Positions 14,652 to 24,274 of a stretch of DNA of 64,000 nt are shown in pieces. Under the pieces are notes generated by a model. It was given only the letters and a program-made list of their open reading frames with translations, did no database searches and was not told the DNA's origin. Source of the DNA: Anaerolinea thermophila UNI-1 (GTDB taxonomy: Bacteria > Chloroflexota > Anaerolineae > Anaerolineales > Anaerolineaceae); NCBI RefSeq assembly GCF_000199675.1, contig NC_014960.1, positions 2,418,001 to 2,482,000 of the forward strand. Direction: 5' to 3'. The first letter of the stretch is position 1. Every line of letters begins with the position of its first letter. The position numbers and the translations under genes were made by a program.

Positions 14652-15544
14652 TCGTGATCTTCGGGTTCTACATGAACATAAGCCCGATCTACCTCGGGGA
14701 GCGCTTCCAGGCGCTCGATCACCTCGTCGGCAATCTGATGTGCCTCGTTAAGGGTCATCTGCCCATTCACGTTGACGTGCAAATCTACGACCAGTTGGGG
14801 ACCGGTGTACTCACTCATCAAATGATGTACGCGCAATACTCCAGGAACGCTTTCGGCAACCTCTACCAGTTTGTGGCGCAATTCCTCATCTGCGCCCGCT
14901 CCGGTTAAGAAGCCCAGGTTTTCCCGCGCCGCACGTAACACTGCACGGAAAATCCAGAGAGCCACCGCCATACCGGCTATGGGATCTGCCAGAGGATGGA
15001 GCAATGAAGAAAGAAGCACGCCCACAAAAGCCGCAACCGAGGTTAGAACATCACTCAAATGATCCACTGCTGTTGTGGCAAGGGTGGGACTGGCTAAACG
15101 CTTTGCCAGATTGCGAATCAGGAAGAACATCCATACCTTGACCGCCGCGCTGAACAACAGCACAAAGGTAGGCAAATCAGGACGGACTGCAAGACCACCC
15201 GCCAAAAACCGTTCAATGGAGGCTCTTGCCGCCTCAAAACCGGCATACGCCATTGAGGCTGTCACAAAAAGCCCAACCAGCGGTTCAAAGCGGCTATGTC
15301 CCTGAGGATGGGATAAATCGGGTGGGCGTTGGGCAAACCACAATCCAAAAACCATCATCAAGGAATACACCACATCGGAAATAGAATTGGCTGCATCCGA
15401 ATAAATGGCAACGCTGCCGGTTAAGTACGCTACCAGGGCTTTGGTGCTCGCCAGTAGAATATTCCCAGCCAGCGTAATTGCCAACGCCTGCCGATACAAT
15501 CGTTGTTGTTCAGGTTGTGGTTTGTAGTCTCGAATCCAACGCAT
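14648..15544 (-). CDS. Cation diffusion facilitator (CDF) transporter
   Basis: 298 residues from the ATG at 15544; an upstream TTG at 15562 is possible but less well placed. Six membrane helices carry the CDF metal site motifs SDAANSISDVV in helix 2 and DHLSDVLTSVA in helix 5, plus HPQGHSRFEP in the loop. The cytoplasmic tail has a ferredoxin-like fold (VPGVLRVHHLMSEYTGP..VVDLHVNV) and a final His/Glu-rich end. It exports divalent metal (Zn, Fe or Mn) in exchange for protons. A second CDF gene lies just upstream, 50 nt away. Confidence 0.9.
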   Translation of the reverse strand: MRWIRDYKPQPEQQRLYRQALAITLAGNILLASTKALVAYLTGSVAIYSDAANSISDVVYSLMMVFGLWFAQRPPDLSHPQGHSRFEPLVGLFVTASMAYAGFEAARASIERFLAGGLAVRPDLPTFVLLFSAAVKVWMFFLIRNLAKRLASPTLATTAVDHLSDVLTSVAAFVGVLLSSLLHPLADPIAGMAVALWIFRAVLRAARENLGFLTGAGADEELRHKLVEVAESVPGVLRVHHLMSEYTGPQLVVDLHVNVNGQMTLNEAHQIADEVIERLEALPEVDRAYVHVEPEDHD

Positions 15545-15594
15545 ATAACGGTATTTCCTCAAAAAGATAGTTTACCACAAAGAGATTGAGGAAC

Positions 15595-16524
15595 TTATAT
15601 CGCCTCTTTCGTCGTGGATGGATTCGCTGCTCCTGGTTCAGGATGTACGGTCACGTCTGCCCCGGGTAATTGTTGCTGAATCACGGCTTCGATTTGGTCA
15701 GCAAGGTCGTGCGTTTGCTGTAGACTCCATTCGGAACTGACCACCACATGGCAATCTACAAAGACCTCTGCTCCAGAGGAACGCACCCGAATTTGATGAC
15801 AATTGATCACACCCGGAATTTCTTCTACGGCTTTCTTAATGCTTTCCACTGCCCCCTGAGGCGCGGTGTCCATTAACCCCTTAACTGTACGAATCCCCAG
15901 TTCCATACTGATGAAGATGACAATCACCGCGACCCCAAGAGCAGCAACAGCATCGGCATGTTGAAGGAATTTCAATTGCGGCACCCGTTCACTTATCCAA
16001 ACCCCAGTCAATCCAAGAATGACCACGCTCGAAGACCAGATATCCGTGGAAAAGTGCAAAGCGTCAGCTTCCAGCGCCTGACTATTATGCTTACGAGCGG
16101 CGGCATACAACATTCTGGAACGATTAACATCCACAATGATGGATACTACCATCACCACAAATGCCCAAACCGAAACTTCAATCTCTACTACTTTGAAAAA
16201 CAGACGCTGAATCGCTTCGTAAATAATCCAAACGCACGTGGCTAATAACAAAAGAGTCTCAAACAAAGCAGAGAGACTTTCAACCTTACCGTGGCCGTAA
16301 TGATGTTCTTCATCCGCCGGTTTTCCTGAGATTCGGACCGCAAGAAAAGTCACGAGAGCCGCCACCAAGTCCAAAGCCGAATGGGCGGCTTCGGCTAAAA
16401 TTCCCAAACTGCCGGTCAGGGCTCCCACTACAATCTTAAAACTGGTCAGTCCTACTGCGGCAATTACCGAGGTCAAAGCCGCATGCTTTTTTTCCTGTTG
16501 CTGGGCAACACTTAATTCTGACAT
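15595..16524 (-). CDS. Cation diffusion facilitator (CDF) transporter, second paralog
   Basis: 309 residues. The usual six-helix CDF core has AEAAHSALDLVAA in helix 2 (a His replaces the first Asp of the SD..SD pattern in its neighbour), a HYGHGKVES loop, and DALHFSTDIWSS in helix 5, suggesting a His/Asp site typical of Zn or Co/Ni selectivity. The C-terminal cytoplasmic domain (IPGVINCHQIRVRSSGAEVFVDCHV) dimerises. Sequence differs clearly from the downstream CDF, so the pair is not a recent duplication. Confidence 0.9.
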   Translation of the reverse strand: MSELSVAQQQEKKHAALTSVIAAVGLTSFKIVVGALTGSLGILAEAAHSALDLVAALVTFLAVRISGKPADEEHHYGHGKVESLSALFETLLLLATCVWIIYEAIQRLFFKVVEIEVSVWAFVVMVVSIIVDVNRSRMLYAAARKHNSQALEADALHFSTDIWSSSVVILGLTGVWISERVPQLKFLQHADAVAALGVAVIVIFISMELGIRTVKGLMDTAPQGAVESIKKAVEEIPGVINCHQIRVRSSGAEVFVDCHVVVSSEWSLQQTHDLADQIEAVIQQQLPGADVTVHPEPGAANPSTTKEAI

Positions 16525-16598
16525 ACGTCATCACTCCACAAGACGGCAGAATAAACTCCAATTGTATGCCAGATGAAAACCATTGCAACTCAAAAAAA

Positions 16599-17198
16599 TC
16601 ATCCCTGAGAGATGACATTATTCCCTGAAAAGGAACGGGAAAGTTCCCTAACCAGTCGATTCACAGAACGCTGGACAGGTAGAGTTAATGGAGAGCCAAA
16701 TTCCAGAGACTGGGGCTGAATTCCCAGAGTGAAAACCTGACAATCAATTTGCTCGGTAAGGTAACGCGCAAACATCGAGGGCGGTTGGACATGCGTGGAC
16801 GCGCTAAACCCCCCCATTTCCTGCCAGGGAATGACACAAATTGTTCCGGGAGCACAATCCATCCAGGCGGCGTCAATCAAAAAAACAATCTGCGGAGAAA
16901 TTTGTCGGAGCAAACCCGTAAAATTCTCCGGGGCTTGATTGGCTTCGATGAGAACCATCTTTCTTTGGAAAAAAGAAGAGGCATCTCCACTGATGCCTTC
17001 CTCCGTTGCTCCTCTACGTCGCAAAACTATTCGCAACCTTTGAATGGCAACAACTCCGGCAGCGTCATCGCCATTCAGCGGATTCCCAATCCCCATGAAG
17101 ACAAGAGAGGTATTATTCCTCTCCGCAGGAAGGGCCTTCTCCAGCGTTGTCGCGAGCCATTTTTTCCAGTAAAAAGGCGATATCCTCTTCTTTTCCAT
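16599..17198 (-). CDS. Hydrogenase maturation protease (HycI/HyaD family)
   Basis: About 199 residues. GIGNPLNGDDAAG near residue 36 holds the Ni-binding Asp/Glu-type loop of these proteases, VFLIDAAWMD supplies the second ligand, and a STHVQPPSMFARYL stretch the His. The family removes the C-terminal tail of the large subunit after nickel is inserted. The start is uncertain: 17198 overlaps the upstream ferredoxin gene by 86 nt, and no clear ribosome site is seen. An insert of about 20 residues (RRRGATEEGISGDASSFF) is unusual for the family. Confidence 0.82.
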   Translation of the reverse strand: MEKKRISPFYWKKWLATTLEKALPAERNNTSLVFMGIGNPLNGDDAAGVVAIQRLRIVLRRRGATEEGISGDASSFFQRKMVLIEANQAPENFTGLLRQISPQIVFLIDAAWMDCAPGTICVIPWQEMGGFSASTHVQPPSMFARYLTEQIDCQVFTLGIQPQSLEFGSPLTLPVQRSVNRLVRELSRSFSGNNVISQG

Positions 17199-17553
17199 AG
17201 TAAACCGTGAAAGGCTCTTTCCCTGTAGAAGCCAGTTCCCACTCCTCATCGGAGAGATCCAGGCATTTGAATCGGCAACTCACCACACATTGGGCGCAAT
17301 AAATACACCGATCCGCATGATAACGCATCACAAAGCGTTTATTGACCTTGTCCAGCACGATCAGTTCGATGGCATTTGCCGGACAATCTTTAACGCAAAG
17401 CATACATCCCGCGCATTTTTCCGGTTCCCAAACAAGTTTTCCACGAAAAGCAACCGGCGCAGGTTTCCGCTCAAACGGATATAACTGCGTGGCAGGTTTT
17501 TTGAAAACCGACCGCACTACATCGCCAACCATGGTACCGAGGCGCTTTCGCAT
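17113..17553 (-). CDS. Hydrogenase ferredoxin-like subunit with two 4Fe-4S clusters
   Basis: 146 residues. Two CxxCxxCxxxCP-type motifs are present: CAGCMLCVKDCPANAI and CIYCAQCVVSCRFKCL. The layout matches NuoI/MbhN-type subunits that pass electrons from soluble ferredoxin to the small subunit. In the second motif the last Cys is followed by RFKC instead of Pro, which is seen in group 4 hydrogenases. It is the next gene after the NuoH-like subunit in the operon. Confidence 0.92.
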   Translation of the reverse strand: MRKRLGTMVGDVVRSVFKKPATQLYPFERKPAPVAFRGKLVWEPEKCAGCMLCVKDCPANAIELIVLDKVNKRFVMRYHADRCIYCAQCVVSCRFKCLDLSDEEWELASTGKEPFTVYYGKEEDIAFLLEKMARDNAGEGPSCGEE

Positions 17554-17563
17554 GACAGCCTCC

Positions 17564-18493
17564 TTACACCAATTTCATGACGAATAAAATTAATAACTGT
17601 GCCACCGCCAGTAAAGCGCCAATGCGCCACCACAACCCAACAGTTTGATCAATGCGAAGGCGGGCAAACAACGTCTGGAGGACTGCGAGGAATACGAGCA
17701 ACCCCAGAGTTTTCAACAGGAATTGCAATGGATTCGCCAATCCTCCCAGATAGAATGTAGCCACCAGCGTCAGGGCAATCACCAGTTCAACATTCTTTCC
17801 CAAACGGAACAGCGCATACCCGCGCCCGCTGTACTCCGTCAATGCCCCAGCGACAATTTCCGTCTCGGCTTCCGGCGCATCAAAAGGCGGGAGTTCCAAT
17901 TTGCCCATCAATCCCACCAGAGCGACCAGGAAACCAATCGGCTGCGTGACCATCAACCAGAGGGGTTGTTGCTGGGTGTAGAAGTTGATCTCTGCAATCC
18001 GCCAGGAACCCGCGACAATGGCAGGTCCCAGCAACGCCAGAAGGAATGGCGCTTCATAGGAAAACAACTGAGTGAGGGTGCGGGTAGCACCAATCAGAGA
18101 GAAACGATTGGGGGTATTTGCGCCGGCTACTCCAAGCCCAATGGTCAGCATCGAAAGTAAGTAAAGCGCAACGATCAAATCCCCACGAAAACTATAAGCC
18201 GGCATAAACCCTGCCATGGGAAGATAAAGCGCGGAAGTCAGGGCGCAGGCAAGGGCTAAGACGGGTAAAAGGTAAAAAAGGGTGGGATCGCTCCCCTCGG
18301 GAACAATTTCTTCCTTAGCGAGCAGTTTAACCAAATCGGCAAGTGGCTGATACCAGCGCGGACCTACGCGATTCTGCAACCGCGCTACCAGTTTGCGGTC
18401 AATCCACTCGTAGAACAAACCCCAGAGGAACAAAAACAATCCACCCGGGAACAGGAACAAGGCAATCAGAGGGTGTACAGACCAGTTATTCAT
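17564..18493 (-). CDS. NuoH/MbhM-like membrane subunit of group 4 hydrogenase
   Basis: 309 residues with about eight membrane helices. Signature stretches of the complex I subunit 1 family are RKLVARLQNRVGPRWYQPLADL near the start, LIGATRTLTQLFSYEAPFLL in the middle and ELPPFDAPEAETEIVAGALTEYSG, the acidic loop that contacts the hydrophilic arm. It anchors the hydrogenase module on the proton-pumping membrane arm. The stop overlaps nothing; its start overlaps the large-subunit stop by 4 nt. Confidence 0.94.
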   Translation of the reverse strand: MNNWSVHPLIALFLFPGGLFLFLWGLFYEWIDRKLVARLQNRVGPRWYQPLADLVKLLAKEEIVPEGSDPTLFYLLPVLALACALTSALYLPMAGFMPAYSFRGDLIVALYLLSMLTIGLGVAGANTPNRFSLIGATRTLTQLFSYEAPFLLALLGPAIVAGSWRIAEINFYTQQQPLWLMVTQPIGFLVALVGLMGKLELPPFDAPEAETEIVAGALTEYSGRGYALFRLGKNVELVIALTLVATFYLGGLANPLQFLLKTLGLLVFLAVLQTLFARLRIDQTVGLWWRIGALLAVAQLLILFVMKLV

Positions 18494-19671
18494 AGCACCT
18501 TTTTATAGTACTCAATTCCGTATTGGCGTAAGTCTTCCCAGGTCATCCACTGCCGGGAATCTTTCCTCTTCAACTGAATCATGCGGTCGTTACAGGAAAA
18601 ACAGGGGTCAATTCCAGCCAGAATCATGGGCATATCTGCCAGTTTATGGCCTACCGCCACCTGCATCACCGAACCCCAGTTGCACAAACTGGGTGTGCGC
18701 ACTTTGACCCGTTCAGGCTTTTCGCCGCCGTTACTCTTGATGAAATAGAACAACTCTCCACGCGGTGCCTCAACCCGGCTGATGACTTCGCCGGCGGGGA
18801 TACGGCGAGGCATCCGCACGGTTAACTCACCTTCAGGCAAATGAGCGAGGATTTCCCGGATAAGCCGCACGGCTTCAAAGAGTTCCTTAATACGCACCAC
18901 AAAGCGCGCCAGCAAATCCCCGCGCTCATCCGTGATTAACTGAACAGGCACGGTGGGATAAAAGGCATAGGGTGCATCTACACGCACATCCCTGGGAACA
19001 CCAGATGCCCGCGCAGTGGGTCCAACCGCACCGAACAAATCGGCTTGCTCACGAGTCATCCTCCCAACTCCTTCCGTACGAGCAAGGAAGGTTCGATCCG
19101 TGGTGACCACATTCAAATAATGCTGGATGCGCTCTTCCAGTTGATCCATGCCACGCAGAATCTGATCGCGCAAGGTATCGGTGATATCGCACTTGACCCC
19201 GCCCAGCACGTTGGCGGAATAGTTGACCCGGTTACCTGTGAGGGCTTCCAGCAAGTCCATGACGATTTCGCGATCACGCCAGGAATACATGAAGAGGGTG
19301 TCAAAACCGCCTTCGTGCGCCGCCACGCCCAACCAGAGCATGTGGCTGTGAATGCGTTCCATTTCAGCCACCAGCGAGCGGATTGCCTGGGCACGCGGCG
19401 GCGCTTCCACCCCAGCAAGCCGTTCCACGCCCAGGGCAAATGCAGTGGCATGGACGTGGGAACAAATTCCACACACCCTCTCAAACAGGTAGAGGTCCTG
19501 AATCCATGAGCGTTCTTCTGCACCTTTTTCAATGCCTCGATGCACATATCCAAGGCGCACTGAGGCATCGGTGACAATCTCGCCATCCACCGTAAATTCA
19601 AAATGGCCGGGTTCTTTGAGCGCCGGATGCTGAGGCCCAATAGGTACGATAAATTTTCGTTCAGAGGTCAT
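18490..19671 (-). CDS. NiFe hydrogenase large subunit, group 4 (energy-converting)
   Basis: 393 residues from the ATG at 19671, overlapping the upstream NuoC-like gene by 4 nt. Both nickel-binding Cys pairs are intact: RVCGICSHVH near residue 65 and DPCFSCNDR near the end, so it is a hydrogenase rather than a NuoD. A tail of about 30 residues follows the final Arg (NDR-MIQL), which matches the cleavage point used by HycI-type proteases, and such a protease is encoded at the end of this operon. It interconverts protons and H2 on the cytoplasmic side of the membrane. Confidence 0.95.
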   Translation of the reverse strand: MTSERKFIVPIGPQHPALKEPGHFEFTVDGEIVTDASVRLGYVHRGIEKGAEERSWIQDLYLFERVCGICSHVHATAFALGVERLAGVEAPPRAQAIRSLVAEMERIHSHMLWLGVAAHEGGFDTLFMYSWRDREIVMDLLEALTGNRVNYSANVLGGVKCDITDTLRDQILRGMDQLEERIQHYLNVVTTDRTFLARTEGVGRMTREQADLFGAVGPTARASGVPRDVRVDAPYAFYPTVPVQLITDERGDLLARFVVRIKELFEAVRLIREILAHLPEGELTVRMPRRIPAGEVISRVEAPRGELFYFIKSNGGEKPERVKVRTPSLCNWGSVMQVAVGHKLADMPMILAGIDPCFSCNDRMIQLKRKDSRQWMTWEDLRQYGIEYYKKVL

Positions 19672-20144
19672 GCCTGTTCCTCCTGTGCTTTGCCACTCTG
19701 GAAGGACTTGCGCAACGGGTACACCCCCTGAGGCCAATCATCAGCGAGCAGTAATCGTTCCGTGCTGGGTGTTCCCTTCAGGACAAATCCAAACATTTCC
19801 ATTAATTCCCGCTCATAAAGCGACGCCGCCGGATACACCTGGCAAACGCTCTCCAATTCCGGATGAGCATACGGGACTTTCACCCGAATGGTAAGCACTA
19901 CCCCATTCATCACCAGATGATAAAGGGCTTCCAGTTGCCCCTCCTGTCCATCAGCCGGCGGGTAATCCAGCCCGGTAATCGCAGAGAGATACCCCCAATG
20001 CGCATCCTTCAATGCTTGCAGAACGGGAATCAGATTTGCAGGCAGGATTACCACATCCAATCGCCAGGGGTCAGGTGAAGCCATCTCTACGGCAAAAGGC
20101 TCGACAATTTTCTTCGCCTGTGCGAGGTGTTCTTCTACGGTCAT
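19668..20144 (-). CDS. NuoC/MbhK-like hydrogenase subunit
   Basis: 158 residues. It contains the 30-kDa subunit pattern of complex I: WGYLSAITGLDYPPADG, then VKVPYAHPELESVCQVYPAASLYERELMEMFGFVLKG, with DDWPQGVYPLRKSF at the end. It is a scaffold subunit without cofactors, between the small and large subunits. Overlaps of 4 nt on both sides show translational coupling. Confidence 0.92.
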   Translation of the reverse strand: MTVEEHLAQAKKIVEPFAVEMASPDPWRLDVVILPANLIPVLQALKDAHWGYLSAITGLDYPPADGQEGQLEALYHLVMNGVVLTIRVKVPYAHPELESVCQVYPAASLYERELMEMFGFVLKGTPSTERLLLADDWPQGVYPLRKSFQSGKAQEEQA

Positions 20145-20662
20145 GGTCTCTCCTCCTTTGCCGCCTGACGCAACATCTCTTTCACCTCGGGTGAAGGCTC
20201 ACGTCCTCTTAAGCCTTCCAGCAACTGTACCAATCCGTAAATAATGGCTTCAGGTCGGGGTGGACATCCCGGAATGAACACATCAACCGGCAGCACCTCG
20301 TCAATCCCTCCGGCAATGTTATATAATCCATGAAACACCCCACCCGAAAGCCCACAGGAACCCACCGCCACCACAAACTTGGGCTCGGGCATTTGATGAT
20401 AAATGCGCAACAGGCGGTCTCTAGATTGACGGGTTACAGGTCCGGTACAAATCAGAACATCTGCATGGCGAGGACTGCCCTCTAACTTTACCCCAAAGCG
20501 TTCCAGGTCATAGCGTGGGGTAAGAGTAGCCACAATTTCAATATCACATCCATTGCAGGAACCGCTGTTATAGTGAATTGCCCAGGGCGAATTGACACGC
20601 GCCCATAAACGCACTTTATCCAGCACTTCCTGCCACGGTGATCGTAAGGTTTGTTCCGTCAT
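20141..20662 (-). CDS. NiFe hydrogenase small subunit (NuoB/MbhJ-like)
   Basis: 173 residues. The proximal 4Fe-4S ligands are visible: NSGSCNGCDIEIVATLTPRYD, then CTGPVTRQ, VGSCGLSGG and PGCPPRPEAIIYGLVQ. It is short as in all group 4 enzymes, lacking the extra clusters of uptake hydrogenases. It passes electrons between the ferredoxin-like subunit and the NiFe site. Confidence 0.94.
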   Translation of the reverse strand: MTEQTLRSPWQEVLDKVRLWARVNSPWAIHYNSGSCNGCDIEIVATLTPRYDLERFGVKLEGSPRHADVLICTGPVTRQSRDRLLRIYHQMPEPKFVVAVGSCGLSGGVFHGLYNIAGGIDEVLPVDVFIPGCPPRPEAIIYGLVQLLEGLRGREPSPEVKEMLRQAAKEERP

Positions 20663-20680
20663 CGATAAGCCTCCTGTCTT

Positions 20681-20992
20681 TTACCCGAGCAATAAAACCA
20701 GCAAACCAATTGCCAGTCCAACGCCGTAAATCAGGGAAGCGGTAGAGAACTGACTCAAACCCAAAACGAGCATTCCCAAATGTAACAGAGCGAAGAACAG
20801 GGCAACCAGAAAGAAAGGACGATATCCAGGGGCCGCCAGATAAGTTGGCGCTTCTTCACCCGAGGCGTATAACTGACTCTTCAGAGGATCACGGTGGTAA
20901 ATTCCCGCCAATTGCCGTCCGAACCAGACAATCAGCAGAACCACACCGATATAAATCAAGAGTGCTACCGGGGGCGTTAAGAGTATCTCCAT
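20681..20992 (-). CDS. NuoA-like small membrane subunit
   Basis: 103 residues, three hydrophobic helices. A loop after helix 1 (LKSQLYASGEEAPTYLAAPGYRPFFLVAL) resembles the YESG loop of NuoA, but the usual acidic FDxE of helix 2 is replaced by LLHLGM. It sits between the proton-channel subunits and the small subunit, where Mbh operons also carry a small membrane protein (MbhI). The NuoA call is by position and loop only. Confidence 0.7.
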   Translation of the reverse strand: MEILLTPPVALLIYIGVVLLIVWFGRQLAGIYHRDPLKSQLYASGEEAPTYLAAPGYRPFFLVALFFALLHLGMLVLGLSQFSTASLIYGVGLAIGLLVLLLG

Positions 20993-21007
20993 AAGATTCT
21001 CTACCTC

Positions 21008-22519
21008 CTATCGAAAGCCAAATGCCGACAGAAAGCCCGATGCCGCCGATGCGTTCAAAGGCATCATCCAGCCGGGGAAGAAGCCAATCAACACAATGGC
21101 AAAGGTCAAAACCAGCAAGGGAAGGGAGATCAAAAGGGCAATAGGCTGACCATGCTGCACGACTTCAGAGGGTTGATTGCGATACATGCGGTTGATGAGC
21201 GGTGCGTAATACCCGAGAGAGAGCACACTGTTCAACCCGGCAAAGATGATCAACCACAACAATGGCGTACTGCGCACCTCGGCACCTGCCACAAAAATCT
21301 GCCATTTGGAGACAAACCCCGCCAACGGCGGCAAGCCACCCAGCGCCAGCAAAGCCACACTGAGCGCAAAGGCGGTCAGAGGGTATTTCTTGCTGGCACC
21401 ATCCAGATCCGAGACCATCAACGGCGCATGGCTGCCTTTGGTAATGTAAAGCGCATACAGGAAAGCCCCAACGGCTAAGAAAGCCAGTCCTTTCATCAAG
21501 GCATGGTTGAAGAGATGGTAAAAACCGCCTTCTGCGCCATCGGCAATGCCGTATGCCATGGCTACCCCAAAACCAACCAGCATATACCCGACCTGGGCTA
21601 CACTGGAATACGCCAGCATGCGCTTGACCTCTTCCTGCCGAAGCGCCATCAGGTTGCCGATGAGCATATTGATGGCCCCAAAGGCTAACAGCAACGCTCC
21701 CCATGCCGAGGAAACCTGAGAGAGCGCTCCCAATGCGCGTAATAATGCCACCAGACCGCTTTCAATGACCACTCCCGAAAGCATGGCACTGATCCCGCTG
21801 GGGGCGCGGGAGTGAGCATCGGGCAACCAGGTGTGCAACGGTGCAAGGGCAATCTTCACCCCAAACCCTACCACAAACAGCGCACCTGCCGCCAGTCCGA
21901 ACAGCCCGGAGTCTGCCATCAGGGAGGGGATTTCCTGCAAATCGAGCGTCATGGTTTTGGCAAAGACCAGGGAAATCCCATGCAGAATCATGATGGAGCC
22001 GACCGCTGACTGAACCAGATATTTAACGGTCGCCTCCAACGCCCCCTTCTGATGGTGGTAAAAAGCCACCAGCAGGTACGAGGTAATTGCCATGGCTTCA
22101 AACCACACCCACAAATTGAACAGATCGCGGGTGCACCCCAAACCAATCATGGTGGCAGAAAGAGCCGGCAGAAGGGCGTAATACTTTTCCTCATCCTCCT
22201 CTCCACGAATGTAAGGGAAGGAGAAAATGGTCACCAGGGTGGAAAGCACCCAAACGGTGATCGCAAGGAATAGCCCCACCCCATCCATTTGAAGGACGAT
22301 TCTGCCGATTTTCAAATCCACAGGGCCGATTTCGAGGACGTATCTTCCCAGAGTGTAAAGCGGGAAAGACATTCCCAAATACGCAATCAAAGTAAACCAG
22401 CGAGCAAACCAGAGTCCATTTCCCCGGCGCAATACACTCAGGCGTCCTATCAGATAGATGACAGGGGAAGCCGCCAGAGGAATGAGAAGGAGCAACAAAA
22501 GAGCCCGTCCAGCATCCAT
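21008..22519 (-). CDS. NuoN/MrpD-like proton-translocating subunit (MbhH-like)
   Basis: 503 residues with about 14 membrane helices. The antiporter-family core is clear: the acidic VWFEAMAITSYLLVAF in helix 5, LAPLHTWLPDAHSRAPSGISAMLSGVVIESG, and KRMLAYSSVAQVGYMLVGFG with the Lys of helix 8. These residues form the proton path in complex I and Mrp antiporters. It is one of two large channel subunits in this operon. Confidence 0.93.
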   Translation of the reverse strand: MDAGRALLLLLLIPLAASPVIYLIGRLSVLRRGNGLWFARWFTLIAYLGMSFPLYTLGRYVLEIGPVDLKIGRIVLQMDGVGLFLAITVWVLSTLVTIFSFPYIRGEEDEEKYYALLPALSATMIGLGCTRDLFNLWVWFEAMAITSYLLVAFYHHQKGALEATVKYLVQSAVGSIMILHGISLVFAKTMTLDLQEIPSLMADSGLFGLAAGALFVVGFGVKIALAPLHTWLPDAHSRAPSGISAMLSGVVIESGLVALLRALGALSQVSSAWGALLLAFGAINMLIGNLMALRQEEVKRMLAYSSVAQVGYMLVGFGVAMAYGIADGAEGGFYHLFNHALMKGLAFLAVGAFLYALYITKGSHAPLMVSDLDGASKKYPLTAFALSVALLALGGLPPLAGFVSKWQIFVAGAEVRSTPLLWLIIFAGLNSVLSLGYYAPLINRMYRNQPSEVVQHGQPIALLISLPLLVLTFAIVLIGFFPGWMMPLNASAASGFLSAFGFR

Positions 22520-22522
22520 GAT

Positions 22523-24271
22523 TTACGCTCCCAGCGAAAGAATGACCACGACCACCAGCAACGTCAACGCAATTGCCAGAACATTCCAGTTCAAGACACC
22601 GGTTTGCAGGTTCCGCAAATCCTCGGCAACCTGCATGGTGGTACGCACAATGGCTTGATTGAGCCATTCGAAACCGAACGATTGCCGGGCAATTTGCCCA
22701 ATTCCGGCAAAGACCTCTTGCCATAGACGCAAGGCATCGCGGAATACCCAGAAGAGAATACCCAACCCCACCACGCCAAGTGCAATCCAGGTGGCTGGCG
22801 CAAGGATGACCTCTTCCAGAATTTCCACAAGCGTGAGGGCATGAATTTCATGGTAGGGCAGAGTTTTCTCCAAAAGATGCGCAAAATTACCCGCCAGAAG
22901 CCATGAGAGGAGCGTACCGGCGGCTAAGGGAGCCAACGCTGTTTTCATAGCGGGACCAGCATCATGGACATGAGAATGGCTATGGGCTTCTCCGTAAAAC
23001 ACCATCCAAACGCATCGGAAGGTGTACAGAGCCGTCAAACCAGCGGTGAAAAGCATTACCCCAAACATCCAGGTTGCGCCGCCCTGCAAACCCGCTTCCA
23101 GGACAAGTTCTTTGCTCCAGAAGCCATTCAGCACGGGAATGCCCGCCAAAGCCAGCGCACCGATGACAAACACCGTGCGCACAAAGGGCATTTGCTTTCC
23201 CAAACCGCCCATTTCACGCATATCTCGCGTGCCTGCGGCATGAATGACTGCACCAGCCCCCAGGAACAAGAGGGCTTTGAAAATGGCATGAGAGAACAAA
23301 TGGAACTGGCTGGCAAATACTCCACCCGCCCCCACTGCATAGACCATGTAACCCAACTGACTGACCGTGGAATAAGCAAGCACTCGCTTAAGATCGGTAG
23401 CCACCAGTGCCATCAAGCCCGCCAGTAGAGCGGAAAGCATTCCCACCACCATTACCGCTTCTCGCCAACCAGGAACTCCGGCAAAGGCAGGATAAAAACG
23501 TGCCAGCAGGTACACCCCGGCATTGACCATGGTAGCGGCATGAATCAGGGCACTGACCGGGGTTGGGGCTTCCATAGCATCGGGCAACCAGGTTTGAAAG
23601 GGGAACTGCGCCGATTTCGCCGCTGCGGCGACTAGGAACCCAAAGGCAATGATGCCCAGCACATTGGAAGGCAAAGCACCAGCCTTCTCTAAAAGAACAT
23701 TGACTTCCACTGTGCCGAGGTAACTGTAGGAAAGGATGGCACCAATCAACAACCCGATACCGCCTACCTGGGTCATAATCAGGGCTTTGATACCGCCGGC
23801 TACGGCTTTGGGGTCATCGTTATAAAAAGAGATCAATGCATAGGAACACAGGGCAGTCATTTCCCAGAAAGCAAACATCAGGAAAAGATTGCCCGTCAGC
23901 ACCAAACCGGACATGCTCCCGATGAAGAAAAGCACCAGGGAGTAATAACGCCCTAACTGGGCTTCGTTATGCATGTAATCCACCGAGAAAATGACCGCCA
24001 GGGAACCAATCACCGTAGCAATGGCGGCAAGAAATACTCCCAAGCCATCGGGGCGGAAGGTAAAATTCCCAAATGCCCCTCCAATAGAAAGTACCACCAG
24101 TTCATCCCGAGAGGCAAACCCCAGCAAGACTAACCCGGCTACCCCGCCAGCCACCGAAAACCCCACCGCCAGGCTGTGCTGAAGGCGCGGATGGTCATTC
24201 CCCACCAGCCAGACAAAAAGTGCTCCCGCCCAGGGGAGAAGGATTGTGAGAAGCAAAATGCCCGCGGTCAA
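22523..24271 (-). CDS. NuoL/MrpA-like proton-translocating subunit
   Basis: 582 residues. Core motifs: FWEMTALCSYALISFYND in helix 5, SAQFPFQTWLPDAMEAPTPVSALIHAATMVNAGVYLL, and DLKRVLAYSTVSQLGYMVYAVG. His-rich HSHSHVHD near residue 425 is an unusual insert on a loop. The length fits NuoL without the long lateral helix being obvious. It begins 3 nt after the MrpC-like gene and ends 3 nt before the MbhH-like gene. Confidence 0.93.
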   Translation of the reverse strand: MTAGILLLTILLPWAGALFVWLVGNDHPRLQHSLAVGFSVAGGVAGLVLLGFASRDELVVLSIGGAFGNFTFRPDGLGVFLAAIATVIGSLAVIFSVDYMHNEAQLGRYYSLVLFFIGSMSGLVLTGNLFLMFAFWEMTALCSYALISFYNDDPKAVAGGIKALIMTQVGGIGLLIGAILSYSYLGTVEVNVLLEKAGALPSNVLGIIAFGFLVAAAAKSAQFPFQTWLPDAMEAPTPVSALIHAATMVNAGVYLLARFYPAFAGVPGWREAVMVVGMLSALLAGLMALVATDLKRVLAYSTVSQLGYMVYAVGAGGVFASQFHLFSHAIFKALLFLGAGAVIHAAGTRDMREMGGLGKQMPFVRTVFVIGALALAGIPVLNGFWSKELVLEAGLQGGATWMFGVMLFTAGLTALYTFRCVWMVFYGEAHSHSHVHDAGPAMKTALAPLAAGTLLSWLLAGNFAHLLEKTLPYHEIHALTLVEILEEVILAPATWIALGVVGLGILFWVFRDALRLWQEVFAGIGQIARQSFGFEWLNQAIVRTTMQVAEDLRNLQTGVLNWNVLAIALTLLVVVVILSLGA

Positions 24272-24274
24272 CGC